Assembly (NCBI GenBank): GCA_041605955.1
Contig: JBFIXI010000067.1
Span: forward strand, 1-23,143
Length of the DNA stretch: 23,143 nucleotides
Reading direction: 5' to 3'
Source: JAHEJX01 sp041605955
GTDB taxonomy: Bacteria > Actinomycetota > Acidimicrobiia > Spongiisociales > UBA5794
Every line of letters starts with the position of its first letter. Within the stretch, counting starts at the first letter, position 1. Shown here in pieces: positions 15,275 through 22,272 of this stretch. The notes beneath the pieces are model-generated. The model was not told the origin of the DNA. It saw only the letters and a list, made by a program, of their open reading frames with translations, and made no database searches. A program made the position numbers and the translations under genes.

Positions 15275-16657
15275 ATGAAACGCCATCGCGGGAGAGCAAT
15301 TGCCATCATCTCAGCAGGCCTGCTGCTGACGTCTACGACCGTTGCGCTTGCCACACATGAAGACGTGATCGCCGAGCCGATCGCAGAATCGAGCATCGGG
15401 GTGGCCCTGGAGACGGTTGCCGACGGATTCACGACTCCACTGTGGGCGATCAACGCGCCCCGGGACAATCACCGCATCTTCGTGGTCGATCAAGTCGGCA
15501 AGGTCTGGGCCGTCAAGATCAAGCCCGGCAAGAACCGGGTACCGCAACGGCTGCTGTTCCTCGATGTGGGAGCCGACGGCCTCGGGATGCTGGTGCCGCT
15601 GGGCGCATTCGGCCCCGGCACCTTCGACGAGCGCGGCCTGCTCGGTCTGGCCTTCCACCCGGACTATCGCAAGAACGGCCTCGTCTACACATACACCTCG
15701 GAGCCGGTGACCGGGCCCGCCGACTTCTCCACGATGCCTCCCGATGAGGTCGCCAATCACCAGACGGTGGTTCGGGAGTGGCATGTGCCCAACCCGAAGC
15801 GACCTCAATCGGTAGTCGATCCCAACAGCAGTCGCATATTGCTCACGATCGACCAGCCGCAGTTCAACCACAATGCCGGGGCCGTGGTGTTCGGTCGCGA
15901 CAATATGCTCTATATCGCAGTTGGCGACGGGGGAGCTGCCGACGACCAAGGCGTCGGCCATGCGCCCGGAGGCAACGGCCAGGATCTGAGCCCGAACAAC
16001 CTGCTCGGCAAGATCCTGCGGATCGATCCCACCGGGAACGATGCTGCCAACGGCCAGTACGGGATCCCGGCCGACAACCCGTTCGTGGACAGCGCCGCCC
16101 CCGATGAGGTATTCGCCTACGGGTTCCGCAATCCCTTCCGCATGTCGGTCGACCAACGCACCGGCACACTGCTGGCAGCCGATGTCGGCCAGAACGACAT
16201 CGAGGAGGTCGATGTCGTCGTGAACGGCGGCAACTACGGCTGGCCGGTCAAGGAAGGGTCGTTCCTGTTCGACATGAACGGCGACGATCGGGGCTTCACC
16301 ACCGTGAATTCGCCCGGTGTTCCTGCCGGGATGATCGACCCGATCGCCCAGTACGACCATGACGAGGGCATCTCCATCTCCGGTGGATTCGTCTATCGCG
16401 GCGGCCAGCTCGAGGAGCTACGCGGCTCGTACGTATTCGGTGACTTCTCCCGCAGCTTCATCCCCGCCGCCGGACGCTTGTTCCATCTCGGCGACGACAA
16501 CGAGATACTCGAGCTGGTGCCGGCCGGCGGTGCTTTGGGCCGCTACGTCATGGCATTCGGTCAGGACCGCAAAGGCGAGGTCTATGTCATGACCAGCGAC
16601 AACTTCGCTCCAGCCGGTACGACCGGATTGTTGCAACGCATCGTGAGCGACGACTGA
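15275..16657 (+). CDS. Secreted PQQ-type glucose/sorbosone dehydrogenase family protein
   Basis: A 460-residue exported six-bladed propeller of the GSDH/aldose sugar dehydrogenase family, which oxidises sugars with PQQ and calcium. Start ATG 15275 is preceded by GGGGAGG and opens a signal peptide (MKRHRGRAIAIISAG, cleavage near ALA). Family marks: GFTTPLWAINAPRD, RGLLGLAFHPDYRKNG, QFNHNAGAVVFGRDNMLYI with the probable catalytic His199, GDGGAADDQG, NNLLGKILRIDP, AYGFRNPFRMSVD, DVGQNDIEEVDVV, GGNYGWPVKEG and the closing GGFVYRGGQL, SYVFGDFS. The frame extends upstream to 14990 but that part overlaps the TetR gene and is not coding. True cofactor and substrate cannot be told from sequence; many members of this family have no tested activity. 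Confidence 0.9.
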   Translation: MKRHRGRAIAIISAGLLLTSTTVALATHEDVIAEPIAESSIGVALETVADGFTTPLWAINAPRDNHRIFVVDQVGKVWAVKIKPGKNRVPQRLLFLDVGADGLGMLVPLGAFGPGTFDERGLLGLAFHPDYRKNGLVYTYTSEPVTGPADFSTMPPDEVANHQTVVREWHVPNPKRPQSVVDPNSSRILLTIDQPQFNHNAGAVVFGRDNMLYIAVGDGGAADDQGVGHAPGGNGQDLSPNNLLGKILRIDPTGNDAANGQYGIPADNPFVDSAAPDEVFAYGFRNPFRMSVDQRTGTLLAADVGQNDIEEVDVVVNGGNYGWPVKEGSFLFDMNGDDRGFTTVNSPGVPAGMIDPIAQYDHDEGISISGGFVYRGGQLEELRGSYVFGDFSRSFIPAAGRLFHLGDDNEILELVPAGGALGRYVMAFGQDRKGEVYVMTSDNFAPAGTTGLLQRIVSDD

Positions 16658-16709
16658 TCTGGCATCTTCCGTGCTCGCGATCCCGCCGGGCGCGCTCGTC
16701 ACCAAGCCG

Positions 16710-17078
16710 TCAACCGCGCAATTGCGGCGGTGGGGGTCCGGCAAGCGGACCCCATCGCAACGGCCACAGGTGGCGAGCGTGCGGCGGGAAGCGGACCGGA
16801 TTCGACCGCTTTGCCAGCAACCAGAACAAGCCGGGAACGGCTACGGCGGCGGCCACCAGAAAGGGAGCCTTGGGAGCATCGACCAACACGACGTCGGCCG
16901 TCAGCGTGAAGACGGTGGTTGTGACCGCCGCCAATGCGAGGATCGCAACGATTAGCCGCTAGCCGGTGAGGGCGCGCCACGATTGGCCGTCGAGTCGCGA
17001 GTTGACCCGCCATCCGATCCAGGCACTTCCCAAATAGAAGATCAGGGCATAGGTCAGGATGGTTTGTCTATCTAGCAC
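16710..17078 (-). pseudogene. Small membrane protein frame broken by one in-frame TAG
   Basis: Reading the minus strand from GTG 17078 gives 39 residues (VLDRQTILTYALIFYLGSAW...SWRALTG), then TAG at 16961-16959, then 82 more residues in the same frame (RLIVAILALAAVTTTVFTL, ...PFLVAAAVAVPGLFWLLAKR...). Both sides look like transmembrane helices separated by short charged loops, so the whole resembles one three-helix protein of about 121 residues with a single nonsense codon; CAG to TAG would explain it. The frame immediately upstream of GTG is closed by a TAG. No family recognised. Alternatives are two small genes or chance hydrophobic frames, so the call is tentative. Confidence 0.4.
16733..16753. 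terminator. Hairpin, possible terminator of the sugar dehydrogenase gene
   Basis: Perfect 8-bp stem GGGGTCCG / CGGACCCC with a 5-nt loop, 75 nt after the stop of the dehydrogenase gene. No T-run follows, so it would be at best a factor-assisted or weak terminator. It lies inside the 3' end of the disrupted membrane-protein frame on the opposite strand. Confidence 0.3.
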
Positions 17079-17162
17079 CTGCTATCGAGCCCAGCACGGC
17101 GGCTATTCGGGACGGGCGCCGGGAACCTGCCGGGCAGAGGCGCGTAGTGGCTTCGAATCGGA

Positions 17163-17194
17163 ACAGGACGGGTCACCGAGGTGACCCGTCCTGT
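17163..17194 (-). terminator. Strong hairpin terminator-like structure after the coiled-coil gene
   Basis: Perfect 15-bp arms, ACAGGACGGGTCACC at 17163-17177 and GGTGACCCGTCCTGT at 17180-17194, effectively a 14-bp stem with a 4-nt loop. It begins 29 nt beyond the stop of the minus-strand coiled-coil gene. No T-run on either side, as is common for high-GC actinobacterial terminators. Confidence 0.7.
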
Positions 17195-17223
17195 CGTGGA
17201 TGCGACGTATCTCGCGGGGAGAG

Positions 17224-18621
17224 TTATACCTGGGCGAGAAGCTCGTCGCGGGCTTCGTTGTAGTCGTCGATGATTGCTTGGCGCTGCGCCTCGTAGTCGG
17301 CGGTTAGCTCGGCGACCGCCTCATCGTGGGCCTCGCGAATCTCGGCCTTGGCGGCTTCGTACTCCTCGGTGACCTCGGCGACCGCGTCGTCGAAGTCGGA
17401 CGTGACGTCGTCGAGCCCAGCCAGAGCCTCGGCGTAGTCCTCTTCGATTCCGGCCAGCTCGGCAGCGTGGTCTTCCTCGATGCCTTCGATCTCTTCCTCG
17501 AGGTCGGCCAGCGCTGCTGCGCAGTCCTCCTCGATACCGGCGAGCTCTTCGTTGTGCTCGGTCTCGATACCTTCGACTTCTTCGTCGAGACCGGCGAAGG
17601 CGTCTGCGAAGTCCTCTGCGATACCTTCGAGCTCAGCGGCGAGCTCACGCTCCAGGGCGGCCATGTCCTGCTCGATCCAGCGGCGGTCAGCCGGGTCGGC
17701 CTCATTCCACTCACGCTGCAAGCCACGCATCTCGGCCTCGGAGGCGGCAGTGGCGCCGGCCACAGCCGCCTCATACTCCGCATCGATTCCGGCACGCTCG
17801 TCCTCGATGCCGGCGAGGGCCTCGGTGTAGTCGGTGGTGGCGCCGTCGACCTCGGCCTCACACTCGGCGAGGATGTCGGTGCGCTCCTCTTCCACCTCGG
17901 CGAGGGCGTCGAGGTAGTCCTGCGTGGCACCGGCGACGGCCTCGTCGTAGTCCTCCTGGATACCAGCGCGCTCGTCCTCGACACCGGCGACGGCCTCGGC
18001 ATGATCTTCCTCGATGCCGGCAAGCTCGGCAGCGAAGTCCTCATCGAGTTGCGCCAGCTCTTCTGCCGTGTCGGATTCGATGCCGGCCAGCTCGTCAGCG
18101 AACTCCTGATCGAGCTCGGCCAGGGCCTCTGCCAACTCGGCGTCGAGCTCGGCGAGCTCATCGGTCACGCCCTCTGGGGTCTCTACGGTCTCGACGACTT
18201 CCGGGTCGGAAGCCGTGACGGCCGCGATGACGTCGTCGAACGTGACATCGTTGACAACGGCGAGGCCACCGCCGGCAGCTGCCAGCGCAACGCTGCCGGC
18301 AAGTACCTTGGCGGTGATCCCAGAGAACATGCCCATGAAGGCTGCGATTCTCTTCTTCATTGTTCCTCTCATCGGTCGGGGGTTGGCAGCCGCCTGGGGT
18401 GCGACTGTCGATTGCTGGGGAACAGCAGCGGCCGCCATTGCGATTTGGCGGCTTGCCAGCTCGCCCTCCACCGGCTCGATGAACCTGTCGCGCAGCACCT
18501 CGACCAATGGGTCGTCACCGTCTGGTGTCCACCAGGTCGCCGGGCTGCCGAGTGGGTCGTTTGCTCGATCGCCGCTCGAGTGGTTGCTGTTCATGTCCCG
18601 GTTACCGATGCGGAATCTCAT
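17224..18621 (-). CDS. Single-pass membrane protein with long acidic hendecad-repeat rod
   Basis: A 465-residue protein starting at ATG 18621, overlapping the stop of the sigma-factor gene as ATGA, so the two are translationally coupled. Layout: about 98 N-terminal residues with no zinc motif (WWTPDGDDPLVEVLRDRF), one transmembrane helix near 99-123 (preceded by MKKRIAAFMGMF), then residues 157-400 made entirely of 11-residue units of the type AGIEEDxAEAL, with 7-residue units (AGIEDER type) inserted at 212, 252, 270, 343 and 372, and an acidic helical tail to 465. The rod is strongly negative and would form an extended coiled coil outside the membrane, if the positive side stays in as expected. 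Gene position suggests an anti-sigma or sigma-associated sensor; no known anti-sigma domain is recognisable, so this is inference. The longer frame upstream to 18801 is shadow of the sigma gene. Confidence 0.85.
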   Translation of the reverse strand: MRFRIGNRDMNSNHSSGDRANDPLGSPATWWTPDGDDPLVEVLRDRFIEPVEGELASRQIAMAAAAVPQQSTVAPQAAANPRPMRGTMKKRIAAFMGMFSGITAKVLAGSVALAAAGGGLAVVNDVTFDDVIAAVTASDPEVVETVETPEGVTDELAELDAELAEALAELDQEFADELAGIESDTAEELAQLDEDFAAELAGIEEDHAEAVAGVEDERAGIQEDYDEAVAGATQDYLDALAEVEEERTDILAECEAEVDGATTDYTEALAGIEDERAGIDAEYEAAVAGATAASEAEMRGLQREWNEADPADRRWIEQDMAALERELAAELEGIAEDFADAFAGLDEEVEGIETEHNEELAGIEEDCAAALADLEEEIEGIEEDHAAELAGIEEDYAEALAGLDDVTSDFDDAVAEVTEEYEAAKAEIREAHDEAVAELTADYEAQRQAIIDDYNEARDELLAQV

Positions 18622-19181
18622 TTCGTTACACCCCCGCTGGCGAACGCTTTTCGCAGCGCCGCCAACGCCCGATGGTGCGATACCCGGATCGCGCCGGGCT
18701 TCTTTCCCAACAACTGCGCGACCTCGGTAGCGCTGAAGCCACCGAAGACCCGTAGCAGAACCACATCGAGCTGATCTGGTGTGAGATGGTTCTCGAGCCA
18801 TGCCCGGATCTCCGTCGTCGACAGCGACGCCAGGACATCGGCCTCAACCGAAGACGGATGCGCCACGGGTGGCAACGCTGCCGGATCGGTCGGCACGCTG
18901 CGGTTCCGCTGCCGTCTCCGCGACTGGTCGATGACCCGGTGGTGGGCCACGACAAAGGCCCACGAACGGAATCCTTTGGAGTCACCCTCGAACGTCGCAA
19001 TGTTGCCCGCCAGCTGGACGAACACATCACCGAGCGCACCATCGGGATCATCAGCACCGCGAGCCCGCATGTAGCCACGCAGGTCAGCTGCCAGCCAGTG
19101 GTACAGCTTCGACCACGCCCATTCGGCTCCCTCCTTGGCGCCGACCAGCACCGACTCGAACTCCGCCGTCTGTATGGTCAT
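18618..19181 (-). CDS. ECF-type RNA polymerase sigma factor
   Basis: A 187-residue sigma-70 family factor of the extracytoplasmic-function class. Region 2 covers about residues 15-95: WSKLYHWLAADLRGYMRAR, the DDPDGALGDVFVQLAGNIATF core-binding helix, and GFRSWAFVVAHHRVIDQSRRR, which recognises the -10. Region 4 covers about 130-180: LTPDQLDVVLLRVFGGFSATEVAQLLG and KKPGAIRVSHHRALAALRK, the -35-reading helix. There is no region 3. The stop overlaps the start of the coiled-coil membrane protein (ATGA). Neither a Shine-Dalgarno sequence nor a leaderless -10 precedes the ATG at 19181, so start and promoter are uncertain; the upstream flavin oxidoreductase gene ends 85 bp away on the same strand. 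Confidence 0.93.
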   Translation of the reverse strand: MTIQTAEFESVLVGAKEGAEWAWSKLYHWLAADLRGYMRARGADDPDGALGDVFVQLAGNIATFEGDSKGFRSWAFVVAHHRVIDQSRRRQRNRSVPTDPAALPPVAHPSSVEADVLASLSTTEIRAWLENHLTPDQLDVVLLRVFGGFSATEVAQLLGKKPGAIRVSHHRALAALRKAFASGGVTK

Positions 19182-19266
19182 GTGATGTGAGTCGGCAAAT
19201 CGGCAGCGAAGTCTTTAACCCGGGCCTCTTAGCGCCCGAGGCCGTCCGATTGGGCTGCCGCGACTC

Positions 19267-21249
19267 CTACAGCTCCATCGCCAGCCGGCGGCCCTCGTAG
19301 ATCGCCATCACCGCGTGGCGGGCGGCTACGCAATCGCCGATCGAATGCATCTCGATGGGGGCACCCTCGAGCTCGTCGTGAAGCTCTCGTAGCGGAACGG
19401 GCAACGAGGCGACCACCAGGGCGTCGAACTGGCGCTCCCATTCCTTTCCGGTGAGAGTGCTCTGTAACTGCGCCCGGCCGCCGTTCCAGTCCAGCACCAC
19501 CGTGCTGGTGAGGGATTCGCCGCTGGCCCGGGCATAGCGCGAGCGCAGCGGCCCGTCGGCGTCGGCCATGGCCAGTCCCCCGGCAACCAGCGGTGCGGCA
19601 GTGGCCAGCACCACGTGATATCCCTCCTCCGCCAACAACGTGGCCGTGCCGGCCCCCCGCCAGTCGTTGAGGTCGTCCACCACTAGCACCCGGGAGCCCG
19701 CTGGTCGCGTCCCGGCGATGACCTCCTGGATCGAGACTGCATTGCCCGCGCTGCCCGGCAGCACGTCGTGCTGCGGCAAGGCACGTTGGAAGCCGCTGCG
19801 GGACGGGGCGGCGCCGGTGGCCAGGACGACGGCCGCCGCGCTGTGGGCGGTGACATCGGCTGCAGTGAACCTCGTCGCAGGCCGCACCTCCACGCCGAGC
19901 CGCTCCAGCTCGTGCTCGTACCACAGCAGGTGGTCCAGGATCTGGCCTCGCGATGGCTGCCTGCCGGCGAGGCGCCACTGGCCCCCCAGCTCCGCCTGGG
20001 CTTCGACGAGGGTCACCTGATGGCCCCGCTCGGCCGCCACCCGGGCCGCCTCCAGCCCGGCTGGTCCCCCGCCGACCACGAGCACCGAGCGCGGTGTTGC
20101 CGCCGGCTCGAATCGATCGCCGCCCCACTCCCATTCCCGGCCGGCCGAAGCATTCACCAGGCAAGAGATCCAGTAGTCGCGATGCCGCCGGCCCCAGCAC
20201 ATCTGGTTGCAGGAGATGCAGGTGCGAATCCGCTCGGTGGCCCCGGCCACCGCCTTGTTGACCAGGTGCGGGTCTGCAATCTGGCCCCGCACGATGCTCA
20301 CCATGTCGGCCATCCCGCTCGACAGCACCTTCTCGGCATTCTCGGGGGTGCGGATGTGGCTCTCCGCTTGGACCCGAGCATGAACCACTGCCTCCTTGAG
20401 CGCAGCGGCGAACGGTGGCCCCAGCATCGGCTCGAACAGCGAGGTGGGGATCAAGTCGTAGAAGTCGAAGTAGCTGCCGGTGCCGCACGTGACGTAATCC
20501 ATGAGCCGGCGCTCGTCGTGATGCGCGACGATCTCTTGCAGCTCCTCGAGCGACAGGGAGACTGCCGCGTCGGGATCCATGTTGACCGCCAGCCCGATGA
20601 TGAACTCGTCGCCCACCGTCGTCCGGATCCGGTTGAGCAGTTCGATGGAGAAGCGCATCCGGTTGGACAGGGTGCCGCCCCAGCGGTCATCCCGCCGATT
20701 CGACCACGGGGTCCAGAACTGATCGATCAGGGCGTGATAGGCGGCAAAGAGCTCCACCCCGTCGAAGCCCGCTTGCTGCGCTCGCGCCGCGGCCGCAACG
20801 AAGTCCTCGAGGGTGCGCTCGATGTCGCCCTCGGTCATCGTCATCGACCCGTCGGCGTCGTGATACGAAGGCATGCCGGACGGCGAGGGGTACGGCGTGA
20901 AAGAGTTCATGAAGTCGCCGTGTTGGCCGACGTGGTACAGCTGGTGGATCATCACGGTGCCGAACTCGTGGCACGCGTCGGTGATGGCGCGAAACCCCGG
21001 GATCACCTCGTCGGTGCCGGGACGGAAGTTGCCCCGGGTGAGAACCGCTTGTTGATTCACCGGGATCGGCTCCACCACGATCATCGCCGCCCCACCCATC
21101 GCCCGTTCCCGGTAGTAACCGAGGTGCTGGTCGCCGGGAAGACCCAGCTCGCTCATGTTGGTGGTGTGCGCTCCGAAGACGATGCGGTTGGACAGCGTCT
21201 TGTGCCGCAGCTCGAGTGGGGTAAACAGCGTGGGAAACGCCTCCGCCAT
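19267..21249 (-). CDS. OYE/2,4-dienoyl-CoA reductase-type flavin and 4Fe-4S oxidoreductase
   Basis: A 660-residue three-cofactor enzyme of the dienoyl-CoA reductase / trimethylamine dehydrogenase family. An N-terminal FMN TIM barrel (LFTPLELRHKTLSNRIVFGAH, IHQLYHVGQHGD, RWGGTLSNRMRF) is followed by the iron-sulphur ligands Cys344, Cys347, Cys351 and Cys363 (C-x2-C-x3-C-x11-C), then a Rossmann dinucleotide site VLVVGGGPAGLEAAR (glycines 393-398) and a second one near VLVVDDLNDWRGAG. The barrel position that is usually HGAHGY reads FAAYHA (GFDGVELFAAYHALIDQF), a departure from the family pattern. ATG 21249 is chosen because TAGCCT lies 7 nt upstream; the longer frame to 21477 runs into the divergent gene. 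Dienoyl-CoA, methylamine-type or unknown enone substrates are all possible. Confidence 0.9.
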   Translation of the reverse strand: MAEAFPTLFTPLELRHKTLSNRIVFGAHTTNMSELGLPGDQHLGYYRERAMGGAAMIVVEPIPVNQQAVLTRGNFRPGTDEVIPGFRAITDACHEFGTVMIHQLYHVGQHGDFMNSFTPYPSPSGMPSYHDADGSMTMTEGDIERTLEDFVAAAARAQQAGFDGVELFAAYHALIDQFWTPWSNRRDDRWGGTLSNRMRFSIELLNRIRTTVGDEFIIGLAVNMDPDAAVSLSLEELQEIVAHHDERRLMDYVTCGTGSYFDFYDLIPTSLFEPMLGPPFAAALKEAVVHARVQAESHIRTPENAEKVLSSGMADMVSIVRGQIADPHLVNKAVAGATERIRTCISCNQMCWGRRHRDYWISCLVNASAGREWEWGGDRFEPAATPRSVLVVGGGPAGLEAARVAAERGHQVTLVEAQAELGGQWRLAGRQPSRGQILDHLLWYEHELERLGVEVRPATRFTAADVTAHSAAAVVLATGAAPSRSGFQRALPQHDVLPGSAGNAVSIQEVIAGTRPAGSRVLVVDDLNDWRGAGTATLLAEEGYHVVLATAAPLVAGGLAMADADGPLRSRYARASGESLTSTVVLDWNGGRAQLQSTLTGKEWERQFDALVVASLPVPLRELHDELEGAPIEMHSIGDCVAARHAVMAIYEGRRLAMEL

Positions 21250-21251
21250 AG

Positions 21252-21276
21252 CGGCGAGGCTAGGCGCGCCTCGCCG
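21252..21276. promoter_or_regulatory. 9-bp inverted repeat in the divergent promoter region
   Basis: Perfect arms CGGCGAGGC (21252-21260) and GCCTCGCCG (21268-21276) around 7 nt. The repeat covers the proposed -10 TAGCCT (21262-21257, minus) of the flavin oxidoreductase and lies within the 61 bp separating it from the DUF3291 gene, a good place for a dimeric repressor. In GC-rich DNA a 9-bp chance repeat is possible. Confidence 0.4.
21257..21262 (-). promoter_or_regulatory. Candidate -10 hexamer (TAGCCT) for leaderless oxidoreductase mRNA
   Basis: TAGCCT on the minus strand, 7 nt before the ATG at 21249, with no Shine-Dalgarno sequence. Same hexamer and spacing as the HIT gene at 12617. Confidence 0.45.
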
Positions 21277-21298
21277 AGCGGCGCCACCGCTTCCGTGG

Positions 21299-21304
21299 TT
21301 ATAT
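21299..21304 (+). promoter_or_regulatory. Candidate -10 (TTATAT) for the DUF3291 gene
   Basis: TTATAT lies 6 nt (CCCGCC) before the ATG at 21311, the spacing expected of a leaderless transcript. The hexamer is less typical than the TAnnnT set elsewhere in the window. Confidence 0.35.
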
Positions 21305-21310
21305 CCCGCC

Positions 21311-21769
21311 ATGGCGCACGGATACCACCTCGCGCAGCTGAACATCGGAAGAGTCAGGGCGCCCGTCGATGATCCGCTGATGGACGGCTTCACGAGCCGC
21401 CTCGACGAGATCAACCATATCGCCGACACCGCTCCCGGGTTCGTGTGGCGATTGCAGACCGAAGAGGGCAACGCCACGTCGATTCATGCTTTCGACGACC
21501 CCATGCTGCTGGTGAACATGTCGGTATGGGAGTCCGTCGAAGCGCTTCACGACTTCACCTATCGCTCGCTGCACCGTGAGCTGCTGCGAGGTCGGGCCGA
21601 GTGGTTCGACCGCCACGACGGCCCCTATCAGGTCATGTGGTGGGTCCCGGCCGGTCACCAGCCATCGCTCGAGGAGGCCAAGGCACGCCTGGACAAGCTC
21701 ATCAACGATGGCCCGTCTCCCGAGGCGTTCACCTTTGCGCAACGCTTCGATGCTCCGCAGGCCCCGTGA
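21311..21769 (+). CDS. DUF3291 domain protein
   Basis: A 152-residue soluble protein resembling the DUF3291 family, a dimeric alpha/beta-barrel (ABM-like) fold of unknown function. Typical family stretches: YHLAQLNIGRVRAPVDDPLM near the N terminus, FTSRLDEINHIADTAPGFVWRL, LLVNMSVWESVEALHDFTYR and WFDRHDGPYQVMWWVPAGH. The ATG at 21311 starts at the family's usual N terminus; the frame extends upstream but overlaps the divergent gene. The stop overlaps the GTG start of the HIT-like gene (GTGA), so both are translated from one message. No catalytic role can be assigned. Confidence 0.85.
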   Translation: MAHGYHLAQLNIGRVRAPVDDPLMDGFTSRLDEINHIADTAPGFVWRLQTEEGNATSIHAFDDPMLLVNMSVWESVEALHDFTYRSLHRELLRGRAEWFDRHDGPYQVMWWVPAGHQPSLEEAKARLDKLINDGPSPEAFTFAQRFDAPQAP

Positions 21770-22227
21770 GTAGCTACCCCACCCTGATCCATGAGCGCGT
21801 CGCCTTGGCGCAGGCCGGAGACAACCCGTGGGTGATCACCCAGATGAGCGCGGGCTGGGCCGTGATGGGCGATCAGCAGTTCCTGCCCGGTTACTGTCTG
21901 CTGCTGCCCGACCCAGTGGTCGGGCGGCTCACCGATCTCGACGAGTCGGCCCGGGGGAGCTTTCTACTCGACATGTCGCGGATCGGGGCGGCGCTGCTGG
22001 CGGTGACCGCAGCCGATCGCATCAACTACGAGATCTTGGGCAACAGCGAGCCGGCTCTCCATGCCCACGTGTTCCCGCGCTATGCCAGCGAGTCGACCGA
22101 ATATCGAAACGGACCGGTATGGCTCTACCCACCCGAGCAACTCGAGTCGCAGCCATTTCACGTCGCCGAGCACGAGCCGCTGCGGCAAGCGATCGCGGCC
22201 GCGCTGCGCGATCTGGCGGCCGGCTGA
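21766..22227 (+). CDS. HIT-like (diadenosine-tetraphosphate hydrolase type) protein
   Basis: A 153-residue protein of the HIT superfamily starting at GTG 21766, overlapping the DUF3291 stop by 4 bp. Features: MGDQQFLPGYCLLLPDPVVGRLTDL (the LPGxxLLxP strand and following helix), YEILGNSEPALHAHVFPRY with the triad region H99-A-H101-V-F103, which is an HxHxF variant in place of the full HxHxH seen in the other HIT protein of this window. The first histidine pair and the PRY tail are kept, as in several Ap4A-hydrolase-like members. Likely a nucleotide phosphohydrolase; reduced activity from the missing third histidine cannot be excluded. Confidence 0.85.
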   Translation: MSSYPTLIHERVALAQAGDNPWVITQMSAGWAVMGDQQFLPGYCLLLPDPVVGRLTDLDESARGSFLLDMSRIGAALLAVTAADRINYEILGNSEPALHAHVFPRYASESTEYRNGPVWLYPPEQLESQPFHVAEHEPLRQAIAAALRDLAAG

Positions 22228-22272
22228 GCCCGCCGCTTGCCTAGGCCGGGCCAAGCCATAGGCTATTTGCGG

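Noticed and set aside
17326..18774. 482-codon plus-strand frame opposite the coiled-coil gene
   Set aside because: Its apparent repeats (LDTG/LGVVLL-like) are the mirror of the acidic 11-residue repeats on the other strand, and it has no start signal.
17224..19181. Classical zinc-containing anti-sigma factor
   Set aside because: The gene order suggested one, but no HxxxCxxC motif or other known anti-sigma domain is visible in the partner protein.
19223..19243. GGCCTC / GAGGCC hairpin between the flavin oxidoreductase and sigma genes
   Set aside because: A 6-bp stem with a 9-nt loop and no T-run is common by chance at this GC content.
21250..21477. N-terminal extension of the OYE-type oxidoreductase
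   Set aside because: The extra 76 codons run through the divergent promoter and into the DUF3291 gene, with no similarity to the family. The conserved barrel start follows ATG 21249.
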